Assembly (NCBI GenBank): GCA_018712955.1
Contig: DVGB01000060.1
Location: 1 to 62,277 of the forward strand
Reading direction: 5' to 3'
DNA length: 62,277 nt
Source of the DNA: Candidatus Aveggerthella stercoripullorum
Lineage (GTDB): Bacteria > Actinomycetota > Coriobacteriia > Coriobacteriales > Eggerthellaceae
In this document: positions 1 through 8,597 of the stretch, one piece after another
Layout of the letters: every line of letters begins with the position of its first letter
Numbering within the stretch: position 1 is the stretch's first letter
Program-made: the position numbers and the translations under genes
The notes under the pieces: model-generated
Told to the model about the DNA's origin: nothing
The model's input: the letters and a program-made list of their open reading frames with translations, nothing else
Database searches by the model: none

Positions 1-486
1 CTGACGGATGCGCAGGCGGGCATGCTCGCTGCCGTGAGTCCGGACGAGTCCCAGGCTAGCTGGGCGTTCCGCTTCTTGCTGGACATCCCGGAGGTGGTGA
101 CCATCCTGTCCGGCTCCTCCACGCTCGAGCAAATGAAGGAGAACATCGACATCTTCTCTGAAGAGCGCCCGCTTTCTGACGCCGAGCGTTCGGCGCTTGA
201 TGCGGTCGTTGCCGACATGACGAAGGACGATGTGCTTCCGTGCACCGCATGCCACTACTGCACGAGCCATTGCCCGCAGGAGTTGGACATCCCGCATCTG
301 CTTTCGCTTTACAACGAGCACAAGCTGACCGGCGGCGGCTTCATTGCTCCCATGGCGCTTGGCGCACTGCCGGAGGACAAACAGCCGTCCGCTTGCATCG
401 GCTGCGGCGCGTGCGAGGCGGTCTGCCCTCAGCAGATCAAGATTCCCGAAGCGTTGGCCGACTTCGCGGCGATGCTGAAGGAGTAG
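1..486 (+). CDS. Aldo/keto reductase with C-terminal 4Fe-4S domain (5' partial)
   Basis: Only the C-terminal 161 residues are in the window; the frame is open from base 1, so the true start lies upstream. The visible part is the end of an aldo/keto reductase barrel (SWAFRFLLDIPEVVTILSG) followed by a ferredoxin-like tail. The tail carries CTACHYCTSHCP and CIGCGACEAVCP, enough cysteines for two 4Fe-4S clusters. Proteins of this architecture are NAD(P)H- or ferredoxin-linked oxidoreductases common in anaerobes; the substrate cannot be told. The same architecture recurs at 13280-14452. A dispersed inverted repeat starts 7 nt after the TAG stop and a strong hairpin follows. Confidence 0.85.
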   Translation: MTDAQAGMLAAVSPDESQASWAFRFLLDIPEVVTILSGSSTLEQMKENIDIFSEERPLSDAERSALDAVVADMTKDDVLPCTACHYCTSHCPQELDIPHLLSLYNEHKLTGGGFIAPMALGALPEDKQPSACIGCGACEAVCPQQIKIPEALADFAAMLKE

Positions 487-492
487 ATAGCA

Positions 493-519
493 GGGGAAAA
501 GGGTCAGTCGCTTTTTCTC
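493..519. repeat. Dispersed intergenic inverted repeat, copy A
   Basis: Imperfect palindrome with arms GGGGAAAAG and CTTTTTCTC around a GGTCAGTCG centre. Its centre and right arm match the reverse complement of the copy at 2335-2368. It lies directly downstream of the first gene and could help end transcription here, but other copies lie between divergent genes. Confidence 0.7.
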
Positions 520-553
520 ATTCCGGCGGCTGCGGTGTTGCGGCTGGAACGAG

Positions 554-584
554 AGTGAGAAGACGGCAGCAGGCTTTTCTCACT
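554..584. repeat. Inverted repeat, possible relative of the dispersed family
   Basis: Arms AGTGAGAAG (554-562) and CTTTTCTCACT (574-584) form a short hairpin. The arms resemble the dispersed family, but the loop lacks the conserved GTCAGTC centre. It may be a degenerate copy or an independent terminator hairpin. Confidence 0.45.
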
Positions 585-587
585 GAA

Positions 588-630
588 GCACGAAGGGCGC
601 GAGGCAGTTGCTCGCGCCCTTCGTGCGTTT
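588..630 (+). terminator. Strong rho-independent terminator
   Basis: A perfect 16-bp stem (588-603 with 611-626) and 7-nt loop are followed by GTTT. It ends the transcript of the preceding aldo/keto reductase. Confidence 0.75.
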
Positions 631-964
631 GAGGGAATGCGGAGCTTTCGTCTCGCGCCTTCTGTGCGTTTGCAGTCAGACGTTTTGTCGGGGATGCGAA
701 AAGGCGACGGCTCCTTGTGTCATTTGAACGTGCGCACGGTCAACCGCGCTGCCGTGTTCTCGCGGCGCATTTAAGAAAAAAGCGGCAGCTCTTTCTCGTG
801 CGCGCAATTGGCGCGAGATTGCGCGAAGCGGGCGTTCGGGGACGATGCTATGCTTTTTGCATAAGAAAAAGCGCACGGGCGATCGGGCAAAGGGGAAATT
901 GGGCGATTTTTCCGTCTTCTTTGGTCGTCCACAAGCTTTTATCCCGATGCGAAAGAGGTGTTCC
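631..964. other. Long leader/intergenic region before the permease
   Basis: No gene is supported here. It holds a TATGC-N5-GCATA palindrome at 849-863 (CTATGC at 848-853, GCATAAG at 859-865). The half-sites match those in the LysR/aldo-keto reductase intergenic region near 10.1 kb, so it may be a regulator-binding site. No purine riboswitch core was recognised. Confidence 0.4.
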
Positions 965-2293
965 ATGGAGCGCTTTTTCAAGGTGGCCGAACGAGGGAGC
1001 TCTCTGTCCGCCGAAGTGGTCGGTGGTATCACCACGTTTCTAGCGATGGCGTACATCATCGCGGTAAACCCCATGCTCATGGGCCCCGAAGGCGCAGGCA
1101 TGCCGTTTTCTGCCGCGTTGACCGCTACGTGCTTCGGCTCCGCGCTCATGACCATCTGCATGGGGTTCGTGTCGAACCGTCCTATTGCGCTGGCATCCGG
1201 CATGGGCATCAACGCAGTGGTGGCGTACTCGATCTGCGGCGCGACGGGCGCAGGGGTCGACTGGCGCGTGGCGATGGCGGTCGTGTTTCTCGAAGGCATT
1301 CTCATTTTGCTGCTGGTGCTCTGCGGGCTGCGCAAGGCGGTCATGGACGCCATTCCTGTCGACCTCAGGCGTGCTATCGGTATCGGCATTGGCCTGTTCA
1401 TTGCGTTTGTGGGAATGGAAGGCGGCGGCCTGATCGTTTCGGACGAGTCGACGCTGCTTGCGCTTGGCGACCTGGGTTCGCCGCTGGCGCTCGTTTCGAT
1501 ATTCTCTATTCTGATTGCAGTTGTGCTGCAGGCGCTCGGCGTCAAAGGCGGCCTGCTTATCTCGATTGTGGCGGCGACTGTTGTGGGCATCCCTCTTGGC
1601 GTGACGGCGCTGCCGACGTCGTTCGACTTCGGCCTGGACTTTTCGGCCTTCGCGGCGCCGTTCCAGACCGTGCCGGGCACGGATGCTTTGGCCATTGTGC
1701 AGGTGTTCGTGCAGCCCGCTCTGCTCGTGTTCGTGTTCTCCCTGCTCATGAGCGATTTCTTCGATACGATGGGATCCGTTATGGCTGTGGCCGAACAGGG
1801 CAAGTTCGTGGACGAGAAAGGCAATGTCGAGGGAATCCAGCCCATCCTGATCGTCGACTCGATCGCCGCTGCTGTTGGCGGGTTCGTAGGCGCAAGCTCG
1901 GTTACCACGTACGTGGAGTCCGCATCTGGCGCTGCAGCGGGTGCGCGCACGGGCTTGGCGAGCATCGTGGCAGGCGCGCTGTTCGTTGCGGCGGCATTCC
2001 TTGCGCCGGTGGTCGGCATGGTGTCTGCGTCGGCGACGTGTGGGGCGTTGGTGGTCGTAGGCTATTTAATGATGGCGGAAATCGGGCAGATCTGCTGGTC
2101 GCGCATCGAAGCGGCGTTCCCGGCCTTCATTACCATTTTCGGCATCCCGATGACCTATTCCATCACGAACGGCATCGGCTTCGGGTTCATTTCCTATTGC
2201 GCCATCATGGTGGTCCTTGGCAAAGCGCGCGACGTGAAGCCGCTCATGTGGGCAGCGGCCGCAGCGTTTTTGGCGATGTTCGTGCTGGGATGA
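965..2293 (+). CDS. NCS2/AzgA-family purine (adenine/guanine/hypoxanthine) permease
   Basis: A 442-residue polytopic membrane protein. The N-terminus (FLAMAYIIAVNP, then ALTATCFGSALMTICMGF and SGMGINAVVAYSICG) and the later SDFFDTMG and GASSVTTYVESASGAAAGARTG segments are hallmarks of AzgA-type nucleobase:cation symporters, which import purines. Length fits the family (about 430-480). ATG 965 was chosen over an upstream start at 845 because AGAGG lies 8 nt before it and homologues begin shortly before the first helix. It stands alone and converges on a minus-strand gene; a palindromic repeat lies between them. A nucleoside deaminase at 8.6-9.1 kb may belong to the same purine economy. Confidence 0.85.
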   Translation: MERFFKVAERGSSLSAEVVGGITTFLAMAYIIAVNPMLMGPEGAGMPFSAALTATCFGSALMTICMGFVSNRPIALASGMGINAVVAYSICGATGAGVDWRVAMAVVFLEGILILLLVLCGLRKAVMDAIPVDLRRAIGIGIGLFIAFVGMEGGGLIVSDESTLLALGDLGSPLALVSIFSILIAVVLQALGVKGGLLISIVAATVVGIPLGVTALPTSFDFGLDFSAFAAPFQTVPGTDALAIVQVFVQPALLVFVFSLLMSDFFDTMGSVMAVAEQGKFVDEKGNVEGIQPILIVDSIAAAVGGFVGASSVTTYVESASGAAAGARTGLASIVAGALFVAAAFLAPVVGMVSASATCGALVVVGYLMMAEIGQICWSRIEAAFPAFITIFGIPMTYSITNGIGFGFISYCAIMVVLGKARDVKPLMWAAAAAFLAMFVLG

Positions 2294-2334
2294 GAAAAAG
2301 TCGAGAAAGGTCGGCCACTTCTCTTGTTCTTCTG

Positions 2335-2368
2335 CAACGAGAAAAAGTGACTGACCCTTTTCTCGTTG
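2335..2368. repeat. Dispersed intergenic inverted repeat, copy B
   Basis: Perfect 11-bp arms (CAACGAGAAAA at 2335-2345, TTTTCTCGTTG at 2358-2368) around a 12-nt loop. It sits between convergent genes, so a bidirectional terminator role is plausible. A weaker partial copy (GAGAAAAAG, then CTTCTC) lies at 2292-2323. Confidence 0.75.
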
Positions 2369-2370
2369 TC

Positions 2371-3303
2371 CTATGCGTCGTGCAGGGGCGGCAGGGGGAA
2401 GTCTTCATCGAACGGGATGGCGTCGGCAGCAAGGGGGCAGCCTTCGGCCGTGAGGTTATGGTCTGTTGCGACGACTAGGTAGTTGTCCTCGCCACCGAAG
2501 TCTTCGTCGGCGCAGGGCACGACAAAGATGCACGCGAACACCGTTCGCAGCGCGCCGACCGCTTGGCGCAAGAACGTCACGTCGCTTCCTTCCGCGTGCG
2601 AAACGACATTTGCCGCGTAGAGCCCTCCAGGGTTCAATGTCCTTTTCGCCGCGCGCGCTGCTTCGGCCGTGGCGAGTGCGCGTACAGGGTTCGCGCCAGT
2701 AAACGTGTCATTGACCACAAGGTCGTAGCGCGAGCTTGAAGAGTGCGCCACGTTATCCAAAAATGCACGGCCGTCTGCGCAGAAGGTGCGCAAGCGGTCT
2801 CCGCACTGCGTCTCAAGTTCATCCAGGAAAAAGTGTCGGCGGGCAATGCGCACGATAGCGGAGTCTACTTCCACCACATCGAGCTTCAGCTCAGGATGGC
2901 GTGCGAGCGTCCATTTCGGCCAGGCGAAGCCGCCGCCCCCGATCATGAGCGCACGGCGGATGGAGAACCCTTCTGTTTCTGCCTCGAATGCGCGCTCAAA
3001 GGCGCGCAGGTAGGCGAACGGCGGGTAGAAACGGCGTTCGTCCAGGTACGTGGCGCTTTGGAAAACGCCGCCTTGCTGTAACACGCGGACGATGCCGCCC
3101 TTTCCGTCGGGCACGTTGCGCACGAAGGCGAGTCCTGACGATGTCAAGCAAACATGCAGGTCGGAACGCTGCGCCCAGCGTGCAGCAAGCATGCCGCCCA
3201 TGGCGAGCACGCCGACGCCGAGCCCGAGCGCAAACTGCGCTCCCGCGGGAAGAGGGCGGCCGTTTGCGATGGCGTTCGCTCGGCCGAGTTTGCGGTGGGC
3301 CAT
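2371..3303 (-). CDS. Spermidine-synthase-like (PABS fold) methyltransferase-family protein with N-terminal membrane anchor
   Basis: 310 residues. A hydrophobic stretch near residues 25-42 (FALGLGVGVLAMGGMLAA) may anchor it. The rest resembles the spermidine synthase/SAM-binding fold: ALMIGGGGFAWPKW (glycine-rich motif I), LDVVEVDSAIVRIARRHF (acidic cofactor residue), then YDLVVNDTFTGANPV and LNPGGLYAANVV. Such membrane-linked SpeE-like proteins are common in actinobacteria, and most are not proven polyamine synthases; no speD-like gene is nearby. ATG 3303 has AGGAG 6 nt upstream. It is transcribed toward the permease and separated from it by copy B of the repeat. Confidence 0.75.
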   Translation of the reverse strand: MAHRKLGRANAIANGRPLPAGAQFALGLGVGVLAMGGMLAARWAQRSDLHVCLTSSGLAFVRNVPDGKGGIVRVLQQGGVFQSATYLDERRFYPPFAYLRAFERAFEAETEGFSIRRALMIGGGGFAWPKWTLARHPELKLDVVEVDSAIVRIARRHFFLDELETQCGDRLRTFCADGRAFLDNVAHSSSSRYDLVVNDTFTGANPVRALATAEAARAAKRTLNPGGLYAANVVSHAEGSDVTFLRQAVGALRTVFACIFVVPCADEDFGGEDNYLVVATDHNLTAEGCPLAADAIPFDEDFPLPPLHDA

Positions 3304-3432
3304 GCTGTCTCCTGTCTTTGCCCTGACGGGCTATTCCTTGTGTGCTGCGTCGTGAGGGACGGTGAGTTCGCTGCTATCGTAGCAAACGCCCTTTCGGCTG
3401 CTTTTGGAAAAGCGCTTGGTCGCCGTTTGCGT

Positions 3433-5460
3433 TCAGGCGCGCCGCTGAACTAAGGGCCTTTGCTGGTACAGTCCTGCGTCCGCAAATCCAAGCCGACGGT
3501 AGTATTCGCGCGTGCCGATGGCGCTAATGACGTTCAAGCGTGCATATCCTTCGACCCGTGCGAGAGCGCAGGCTTTTTCGACAAGCTTCTTTCCCAGTCC
3601 GTGATGCTGCGCGGCGTTGCCTTCCTGGTGGATGCCGGCAACAGCGCCGTACACGTGCACTTCGCGAATCATGGCCGTGTCGGGAGCGAAGGGGAGGCTG
3701 TCCAGGTCGGCAAGCTGTCTCTGGAGCCACACTACGCTGCCTGCGTGCGGCAGCGAAAGGCGCAGGAATCCGGCGATACGCCCGTCAGGTGCCGTCCATT
3801 GCAGGAAATGCTCGGTGCTGACGGCAGTTTCGTAGGAGAGGTCGTGCAGCTCCAGGTCTTCAAGAGCGGGCGGGTTCGTGCTGATTTCGCGCGAGCGGAT
3901 TTCCTGGACGGCGCGTCCTTCGGCGGCGACCTTGCCGTCTACCAGCTGGCGCAGGTTCACTTTCTTGTTGCCGACGAGGATGTCGTGCGAGGAGATGTCG
4001 CGGATCATGCGGGATATGCGCACGAACGGCGGCGTGGCCTCGACGTCCGCTGCGAGCACGTCAAGTAGCTCGTCTTCGGTGTACGGACGCCAAGTCCCGT
4101 CGTCGTGGTGCGCGCAAAGTCCCGTCCCGCCCACGAGCGCACAGGGGTAGAGTTTTACCTCGTCGGGCAGGAATGCTTCGTCGCGCACGAGGCGCTGATA
4201 GTCGCGCTTGTCCTCCTCAGGCGAAGCGCCGAGCAAGTTCGCCATGAAGTGCGCATGGATCTTGAAGCCGAACAGGCGCAGGAGGGCGAACGCGTCGGCG
4301 ATGCGGTCGACGCTCGTGCCACTGCGGCTGTTGAGCGCCAGGATGCGCGCATCGAGGCTTTGAATCCCTATCTGCACCTTCGTGCATCCCAAGCGTCGAA
4401 TGAGCGACAAACTTTCGGCCGAGATGGCGTCGGGCCGTGTTTCGACGACCAAACCGACCACCCGGTGCGCGGCGGTTTCGTTCGACGCTTGCTGCGCTTC
4501 GAGCTGTTCGAGAGTAGCACGCTGGATAATGGCAGCTTGTTGCCAGGGGGTTGCAGCATGCTCGGGCTCGGTTGCAGCGGCAGCTTGGGCGGAGGTTCGG
4601 GTCGGAGGGACGCTGGCGTGCGGCACAACAGGCGACGCAGGGGACATGCGAAGGTCTTCGTCCGTCGTCGGGCCGGAGTTTGCACGGTCGCTTGCAGGGG
4701 GGCGCGGTGCCGCGTTCTCTGCCGATGCAGCGCAGCTGTACAGACGCGCAACGGCCTGGTTGTACGTGAGCATTCCTGCGTTCACGGCCTGCTGCGCATC
4801 TTTTGCGAACGCAGCACAGTCGGGACGTTCGCTCAGGATGCCGCATGCGCCGTAGAAGGCGCGGCGCTCGGCTATCGAACGCTCGGCATCCGCTGTGCCC
4901 GTTTCGTTGAGCGCACGGAACAGTTCGGTGGCGAACCAGACCTGGTAGTCTTGCGGGTAGTCGCTCCAGGTGCCTCCCAGCACGATGAGCTCGACCTTGT
5001 CGGTGGTGTGTCCCATCTGGCGTAGTGTGTTCAAACGCGTGGCAACTTGTAGGTAAGGGTCGAACCAGTTCCGCTCTGCCCGCTGGCAGGCAGGCTCGTC
5101 TGCGAGGTAGCTTTTCGGCATGCGCACGTCGTTCGGACAGTAGAGGCACGATCCGCCGCACGGCCACGGTTTCGTGAGCACCGTGATGGTGGCGACGCCT
5201 GACGCCGTACGGCGCGGCTTCAGCTGCAGGGTCGCCGTGAGCTTGCGTTCCAAGTCTTCGTCAATGTTCCATGACGTCCAACGGGCAGGGTTTTCTGCCT
5301 TCGTGCGCAGATAGAAGGGCATAAGCTGCTTTTTCGCGTAGTGGTCCCGGTTGTCCGGGATGCCTTCGTTGTGGGCGCGAATGAGACGCTGCAGCGCCTT
5401 TGCGTCGAGCGTTTCGCCCGCGCGCAGCCTCTCGAGTATTTCCAGCAAGATGTCTTCCAT
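3433..5460 (-). CDS. elp3: Elp3-type tRNA wobble-uridine modification enzyme (radical SAM + GNAT)
   Basis: 675 residues. The radical SAM domain begins around residue 90 with C101-x3-C105-x2-C108 (CGGSCLYC), followed by LIVLGGTWSDYPQDYQVWF, both characteristic of Elp3. The C-terminal acetyltransferase domain (HHGLGKKLVEKA, then GTREYYRRLGF) is the acetyl-CoA-binding half. Elp3 forms the 5-carboxymethyl group on U34 of certain tRNAs. An Ala/Pro/Thr-rich insert of about 85 residues (roughly 245-330) interrupts the radical SAM region and is unlike the compact domain around it. ATG 5460 has no clear Shine-Dalgarno. A TATAGAAT box lies just upstream, so the message may be nearly leaderless. It is divergent from a Trm9/ALKBH8-like methyltransferase (5667-6683), which could act next on its product. 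Confidence 0.88.
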   Translation of the reverse strand: MEDILLEILERLRAGETLDAKALQRLIRAHNEGIPDNRDHYAKKQLMPFYLRTKAENPARWTSWNIDEDLERKLTATLQLKPRRTASGVATITVLTKPWPCGGSCLYCPNDVRMPKSYLADEPACQRAERNWFDPYLQVATRLNTLRQMGHTTDKVELIVLGGTWSDYPQDYQVWFATELFRALNETGTADAERSIAERRAFYGACGILSERPDCAAFAKDAQQAVNAGMLTYNQAVARLYSCAASAENAAPRPPASDRANSGPTTDEDLRMSPASPVVPHASVPPTRTSAQAAAATEPEHAATPWQQAAIIQRATLEQLEAQQASNETAAHRVVGLVVETRPDAISAESLSLIRRLGCTKVQIGIQSLDARILALNSRSGTSVDRIADAFALLRLFGFKIHAHFMANLLGASPEEDKRDYQRLVRDEAFLPDEVKLYPCALVGGTGLCAHHDDGTWRPYTEDELLDVLAADVEATPPFVRISRMIRDISSHDILVGNKKVNLRQLVDGKVAAEGRAVQEIRSREISTNPPALEDLELHDLSYETAVSTEHFLQWTAPDGRIAGFLRLSLPHAGSVVWLQRQLADLDSLPFAPDTAMIREVHVYGAVAGIHQEGNAAQHHGLGKKLVEKACALARVEGYARLNVISAIGTREYYRRLGFADAGLYQQRPLVQRRA

Positions 5461-5478
5461 GGTGGGAACATTCTATAG

Positions 5479-5511
5479 AATGAGAAAAGGGGACGGGTGC
5501 ATTTTCTCATT
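5479..5511. repeat. Dispersed intergenic inverted repeat, copy C
   Basis: Perfect 10-bp arms (AATGAGAAAA at 5479-5488, TTTTCTCATT at 5502-5511). Unlike the other copies it lies between two divergent genes, where no terminator is expected. It covers the region upstream of the elp3 -10-like box. This position argues that the family is a dispersed repeat rather than only a set of terminators. Confidence 0.75.
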
Positions 5512-5666
5512 TATGAGCGCCTCGCGCTGTCGGGAACGCGTCGAGGGCGAGCGAGCGACGAGCCGTCGTCGCGGTCGGCATCGAGCTGGCCAAGTATGGA
5601 AGGGCTTTCGAAACGGCGCGGTGGGAGTCGCCGAGACGGCGAACGTGACACGAAGGAGAACCTGCC

Positions 5667-6683
5667 ATGGATCGTGCGACGGCGCGTGAGCTTATCGCGC
5701 TGAACAACCGGTTCTATGCCGAGAACGCGACGTCGTTTTCGGCGACGCGCAACGCGCCCTGGGATGGATGGGCGCAGTGTCTGGATATTGTGCGGCATGA
5801 GCTGGGGTTCGATGGCGTTGCAAGCCAGGGGAGCGTATCGGGTGCGTGTTGCGCGGAAGGGCGGCGAGACGCGAAATCGGCCGGGTGCTCACAGCAGGCA
5901 CGCGTGCGACCTACGACCTGCGTTTCGCTTCTGTCGCAGCGCGCGGGAGACGGTCTGGCGGAGTGTTCGCCGACCTTGCGCGTGCTGGACGTGGCGTGCG
6001 GCAACTTGCGCTTCGAGGGGTTTCTGGCGCGCGAGCTTCCCGGCGTTGCGTGCGAATGCTTCGCGGTGGACAGCTGCGAAGCGCTGGCAGGCAGCACCTT
6101 GCCGGATGCGCCTGCGTGGAAGCAGGCGGTTCGCTTCCGGCAGCTCGATGTGCTTGCGTGCTTGGCGGAGGCGGGCGACAGGTCGGGGGCGGCAGATTGT
6201 GGCAACGAGCACGTTGAGAAGGCGCCGCGTGCGTTGTCGCTCGTTCATCGGCTGACGGCGGCGTTTGCCGTCCCGCCGTGCGATGCTGCCGTGTGTTTCG
6301 GGTTCATGCACCATGTGCCGGTGCCGGAATGGCGTGAGGCCCTGCTGCGCGCGCTCGTGGAGTGCGTGCGTCCGGGCGGTATAGTCTGCATTTCGTTCTG
6401 GCGGTTCCTAGACCACCCGCCTTTGGCGCGTAAAGCGGACGAAGCGACCGCACGGGCTGCGGAAGATGCGCAGCTTGCGCGACTGGTCGGGGCATTCGAT
6501 CCGGGCGATCGCCTTTTAGGATGGCAGGACCGCCAGGATTCATTCCGGTACTGCCATCATTTTTCGGGTGCGGAGATTGACGCGTTGGCGGCATCCGTTG
6601 CCGGAAGGGCGCACCCTATCGCGCGATTCCGAGCTGACGGCCGCTCAGGAGATTTGAACGACTACTTAGTTTTACAGGTATAG
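5667..6683 (+). CDS. Trm9/ALKBH8-like SAM-dependent tRNA methyltransferase candidate
   Basis: 338 residues, class I methyltransferase. Motif I is VLDVACGNL (about 106-114); the middle motif is PCDAAVCFGFMHHV (204-217), then VRPGGIVCISFW. Two segments resemble eukaryotic Trm9/ALKBH8: the N-terminal RFYAENATSFSATRNAPWDGW (15-35) against the family pattern VY-x-IA-xx-FS-x-TR-xx-PW, and LLGWQDRQDSFRYCHHF (283-299) against the C-terminal LLVPW...YRYYHLF. Trm9 methylates the carboxymethyl group that Elp3 installs at U34, and elp3 is the divergent neighbour. Low-complexity inserts occur at about 52-103 and 166-190. ATG 5667 follows AAGGAG with good spacing. The generic methyltransferase call is secure; the Trm9 assignment is inference from motifs plus context. 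Confidence 0.75.
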   Translation: MDRATARELIALNNRFYAENATSFSATRNAPWDGWAQCLDIVRHELGFDGVASQGSVSGACCAEGRRDAKSAGCSQQARVRPTTCVSLLSQRAGDGLAECSPTLRVLDVACGNLRFEGFLARELPGVACECFAVDSCEALAGSTLPDAPAWKQAVRFRQLDVLACLAEAGDRSGAADCGNEHVEKAPRALSLVHRLTAAFAVPPCDAAVCFGFMHHVPVPEWREALLRALVECVRPGGIVCISFWRFLDHPPLARKADEATARAAEDAQLARLVGAFDPGDRLLGWQDRQDSFRYCHHFSGAEIDALAASVAGRAHPIARFRADGRSGDLNDYLVLQV

Positions 6684-6839
6684 GAATGCTCGCCGGAGGG
6701 CTGACGTCGCGCGACGGCGATATGGCGGCGTGGTGCGCTCTCTGCCTGAAGCAACGACATTTTTTGCTAAGGCGCAGACGAAGGTTCAACGAGCGGATGA
6801 TACAATCATGGCATCATTTCTCCAAGGAAAGAGGCCACT

Positions 6840-8390
6840 GTGGAACGCTCCCATCCCCTGTCGTCCCGTGCCGGTTTCGTTGCGCTTGCGTGCGCGCTAA
6901 GCGTCGTTTTGGGCGTGCTCTTTCTGACAGGCTGCTCGTCGGGCCAGCCGGAACAGCAGCCATCGTCGTCGCAGGTCGCCGAGATGGAGGAACCCCTGGA
7001 GGTTACGGCGCGCCCGTCGGCCTATGTGGAGATTTTGGACGATCGCCTGTTCTGGCGTGATGACGAAGCATTGTGGACCGCCCGCGTCGAGGATGACGGC
7101 AGTCTGGCGTATTTCCAGCAGCTGGGCACGCTCAAAGACCGCATTCGCGGCATCGCGGCGTACGACGGCGTGCTCTACCTGTTTTCCATCGAGGGCATCT
7201 ACCGCATGGATCCCGACGATACGGCAGACGAGGCCGAACTGCTCGTGGACGAAGGCACAAGCGACGATCTGTGGGTCACCTCCGAAGGCCTGTTCTACCT
7301 GGGAGACGGCACGCTCAGCCATGCTTCGCTCACAGGCTCCGACGAGACGGTGCTCAAAGAGGGCGTCAAAGACTTCGTTGTGGCAGACGGCAAGGTGTAC
7401 ACGCTTGGGGAGGACGGCGCGTTTGCCCGCTGTGACCTCGATGGCTCCAACGAGACGGTGCTTGACGCTGCGCGCGATCGCCATGACGAGTCGGTGCTCG
7501 TCGCAGACGGGAGCGACGTGTATTTAGTCTCGAGCGATGTGCTCGTCTGCCGCGATGGGGCAGAGAGCGCAGAAGAGGTCGGCCTTTCCCACGAGGTCGG
7601 AGCGCCTGACCGCACGGTCGCGTACGAAGGAGCGATCTTCTACGAAAACGTGTCGGAGGCCTGCTACCGTCACGTAGACGGCGAGGAGCCCGACGAGAAA
7701 CTGGAACGTGCGTATTTCCGCGGGAAACCGTACGCGCGTATCCAAGACGGCATCCTGTACTACACCATCAGCGGCGAGGACGTTACGGTCGTGGATTTGG
7801 ACGAAATCGGCGACCGTGAAGAGTACGTCGTGGAGGATGAGGTCGCGGCGACGTCGAAGACCGAGATCGCGGCGTCCGAGAGCACGAAGGATGCGAACGA
7901 AAGCTCGGGGGAGATCGATTACGAGCGACTCAAGACCGGCTCTCCCAAAGCGATTCCTGAAAGCGACTACGACATCGGCGCGGGCCTGGAGATGCACCAA
8001 TCCGGCGGCCAAGGTGTGGTCACAACGGACCATTTCACGCTGACGCTTGACGGCGACCAGGTAGCGCAGGGTCTGTGGCAGGTTGAACAGGTCGACGGCA
8101 CGACCATCAAATTCGCCTACGCGCCCGCGCGCCAGGCGGGCTTTGACGGCACAGTCTTCACGCTCAAGGCCTACGACTGGGGCGACAACAGCTATGCGGA
8201 TATTCCTGCCACGCAGATGGCAGGCCAGAGCGGCGACAAAAAGTACGTGGTCATCTTCCCGACGGACGTTCGCTACGATCCGTCGAGCACGGCGCAGGCG
8301 GAACAGTACGGGCAGCTGCGTTCATGGGCGGAGGGCATCGACATGAACGCTAACCACGCGAACAACCCGTTCAGGACCGTTCGGCCGTAG
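6840..8390 (+). CDS. Secreted lipoprotein with propeller-like repeats, function unknown
   Basis: 516 residues starting at GTG 6840, preceded by AAGGAAAGAGG. Residues 1-32 are a lipoprotein signal peptide with lipobox LTGC. The mature protein has recurring short beta motifs such as AAYDGVLYLFSIEGIYRMD, TSEGLFYLGDG and VADGKVYTLGEDGAF, typical of a beta-propeller (DUF5050/Kelch-like) fold. After an acidic linker near 345-365 comes a distinct C-terminal domain of about 130 residues with many aromatic and Gln/Asp residues. A TACAAT box about 40 nt upstream of the start could be its -10. Role unknown; a substrate- or surface-binding lipoprotein is plausible. Confidence 0.75.
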   Translation: MERSHPLSSRAGFVALACALSVVLGVLFLTGCSSGQPEQQPSSSQVAEMEEPLEVTARPSAYVEILDDRLFWRDDEALWTARVEDDGSLAYFQQLGTLKDRIRGIAAYDGVLYLFSIEGIYRMDPDDTADEAELLVDEGTSDDLWVTSEGLFYLGDGTLSHASLTGSDETVLKEGVKDFVVADGKVYTLGEDGAFARCDLDGSNETVLDAARDRHDESVLVADGSDVYLVSSDVLVCRDGAESAEEVGLSHEVGAPDRTVAYEGAIFYENVSEACYRHVDGEEPDEKLERAYFRGKPYARIQDGILYYTISGEDVTVVDLDEIGDREEYVVEDEVAATSKTEIAASESTKDANESSGEIDYERLKTGSPKAIPESDYDIGAGLEMHQSGGQGVVTTDHFTLTLDGDQVAQGLWQVEQVDGTTIKFAYAPARQAGFDGTVFTLKAYDWGDNSYADIPATQMAGQSGDKKYVVIFPTDVRYDPSSTAQAEQYGQLRSWAEGIDMNANHANNPFRTVRP

Positions 8391-8447
8391 GGGCAGCTCT
8401 CCCTGCAGGCGGGCAGAGCGGGGGTGCCTCGTTCTGCCTTGCGGGAA

Positions 8448-8482
8448 GGCGAAGGGCCGTGGGTGCGACCAGGGCCTTCGCC
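8448..8482. terminator. Hairpin between convergent genes
   Basis: GGCGAAGGGCC (8448-8458) pairs nearly perfectly with GGGCCTTCGCC (8472-8482). There is no U-tract, so termination is only suggested. The 206-bp gap holds nothing else apart from repeat copy D. Confidence 0.35.
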
Positions 8483-8565
8483 ACGATTGCGATGCAGGGA
8501 GAATGCCGTTGGCGAGGCAGGGCGCGGCAAGTTGTCCTCGTCGACGACGGCCGCGTTGCTTGCTG

Positions 8566-8597
8566 GAAGAGGGAAGGGGCCAGCCACCTTTTCTCAT
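8566..8597. repeat. Dispersed intergenic inverted repeat, copy D (degenerate)
   Basis: Left arm GGGAAGGGG and right arm CCTTTTCTCAT around CCAGCCA. It is recognisable as the same family as copies A, B, C and E but with a decayed left arm. It abuts the stop of the minus-strand deaminase gene. Confidence 0.5.

Noticed and set aside
676-2019. 447-residue open frame antisense to the permease
   Set aside because: Low-complexity Ser/Thr/Ala composition typical of a shadow frame; the plus-strand permease is secure.
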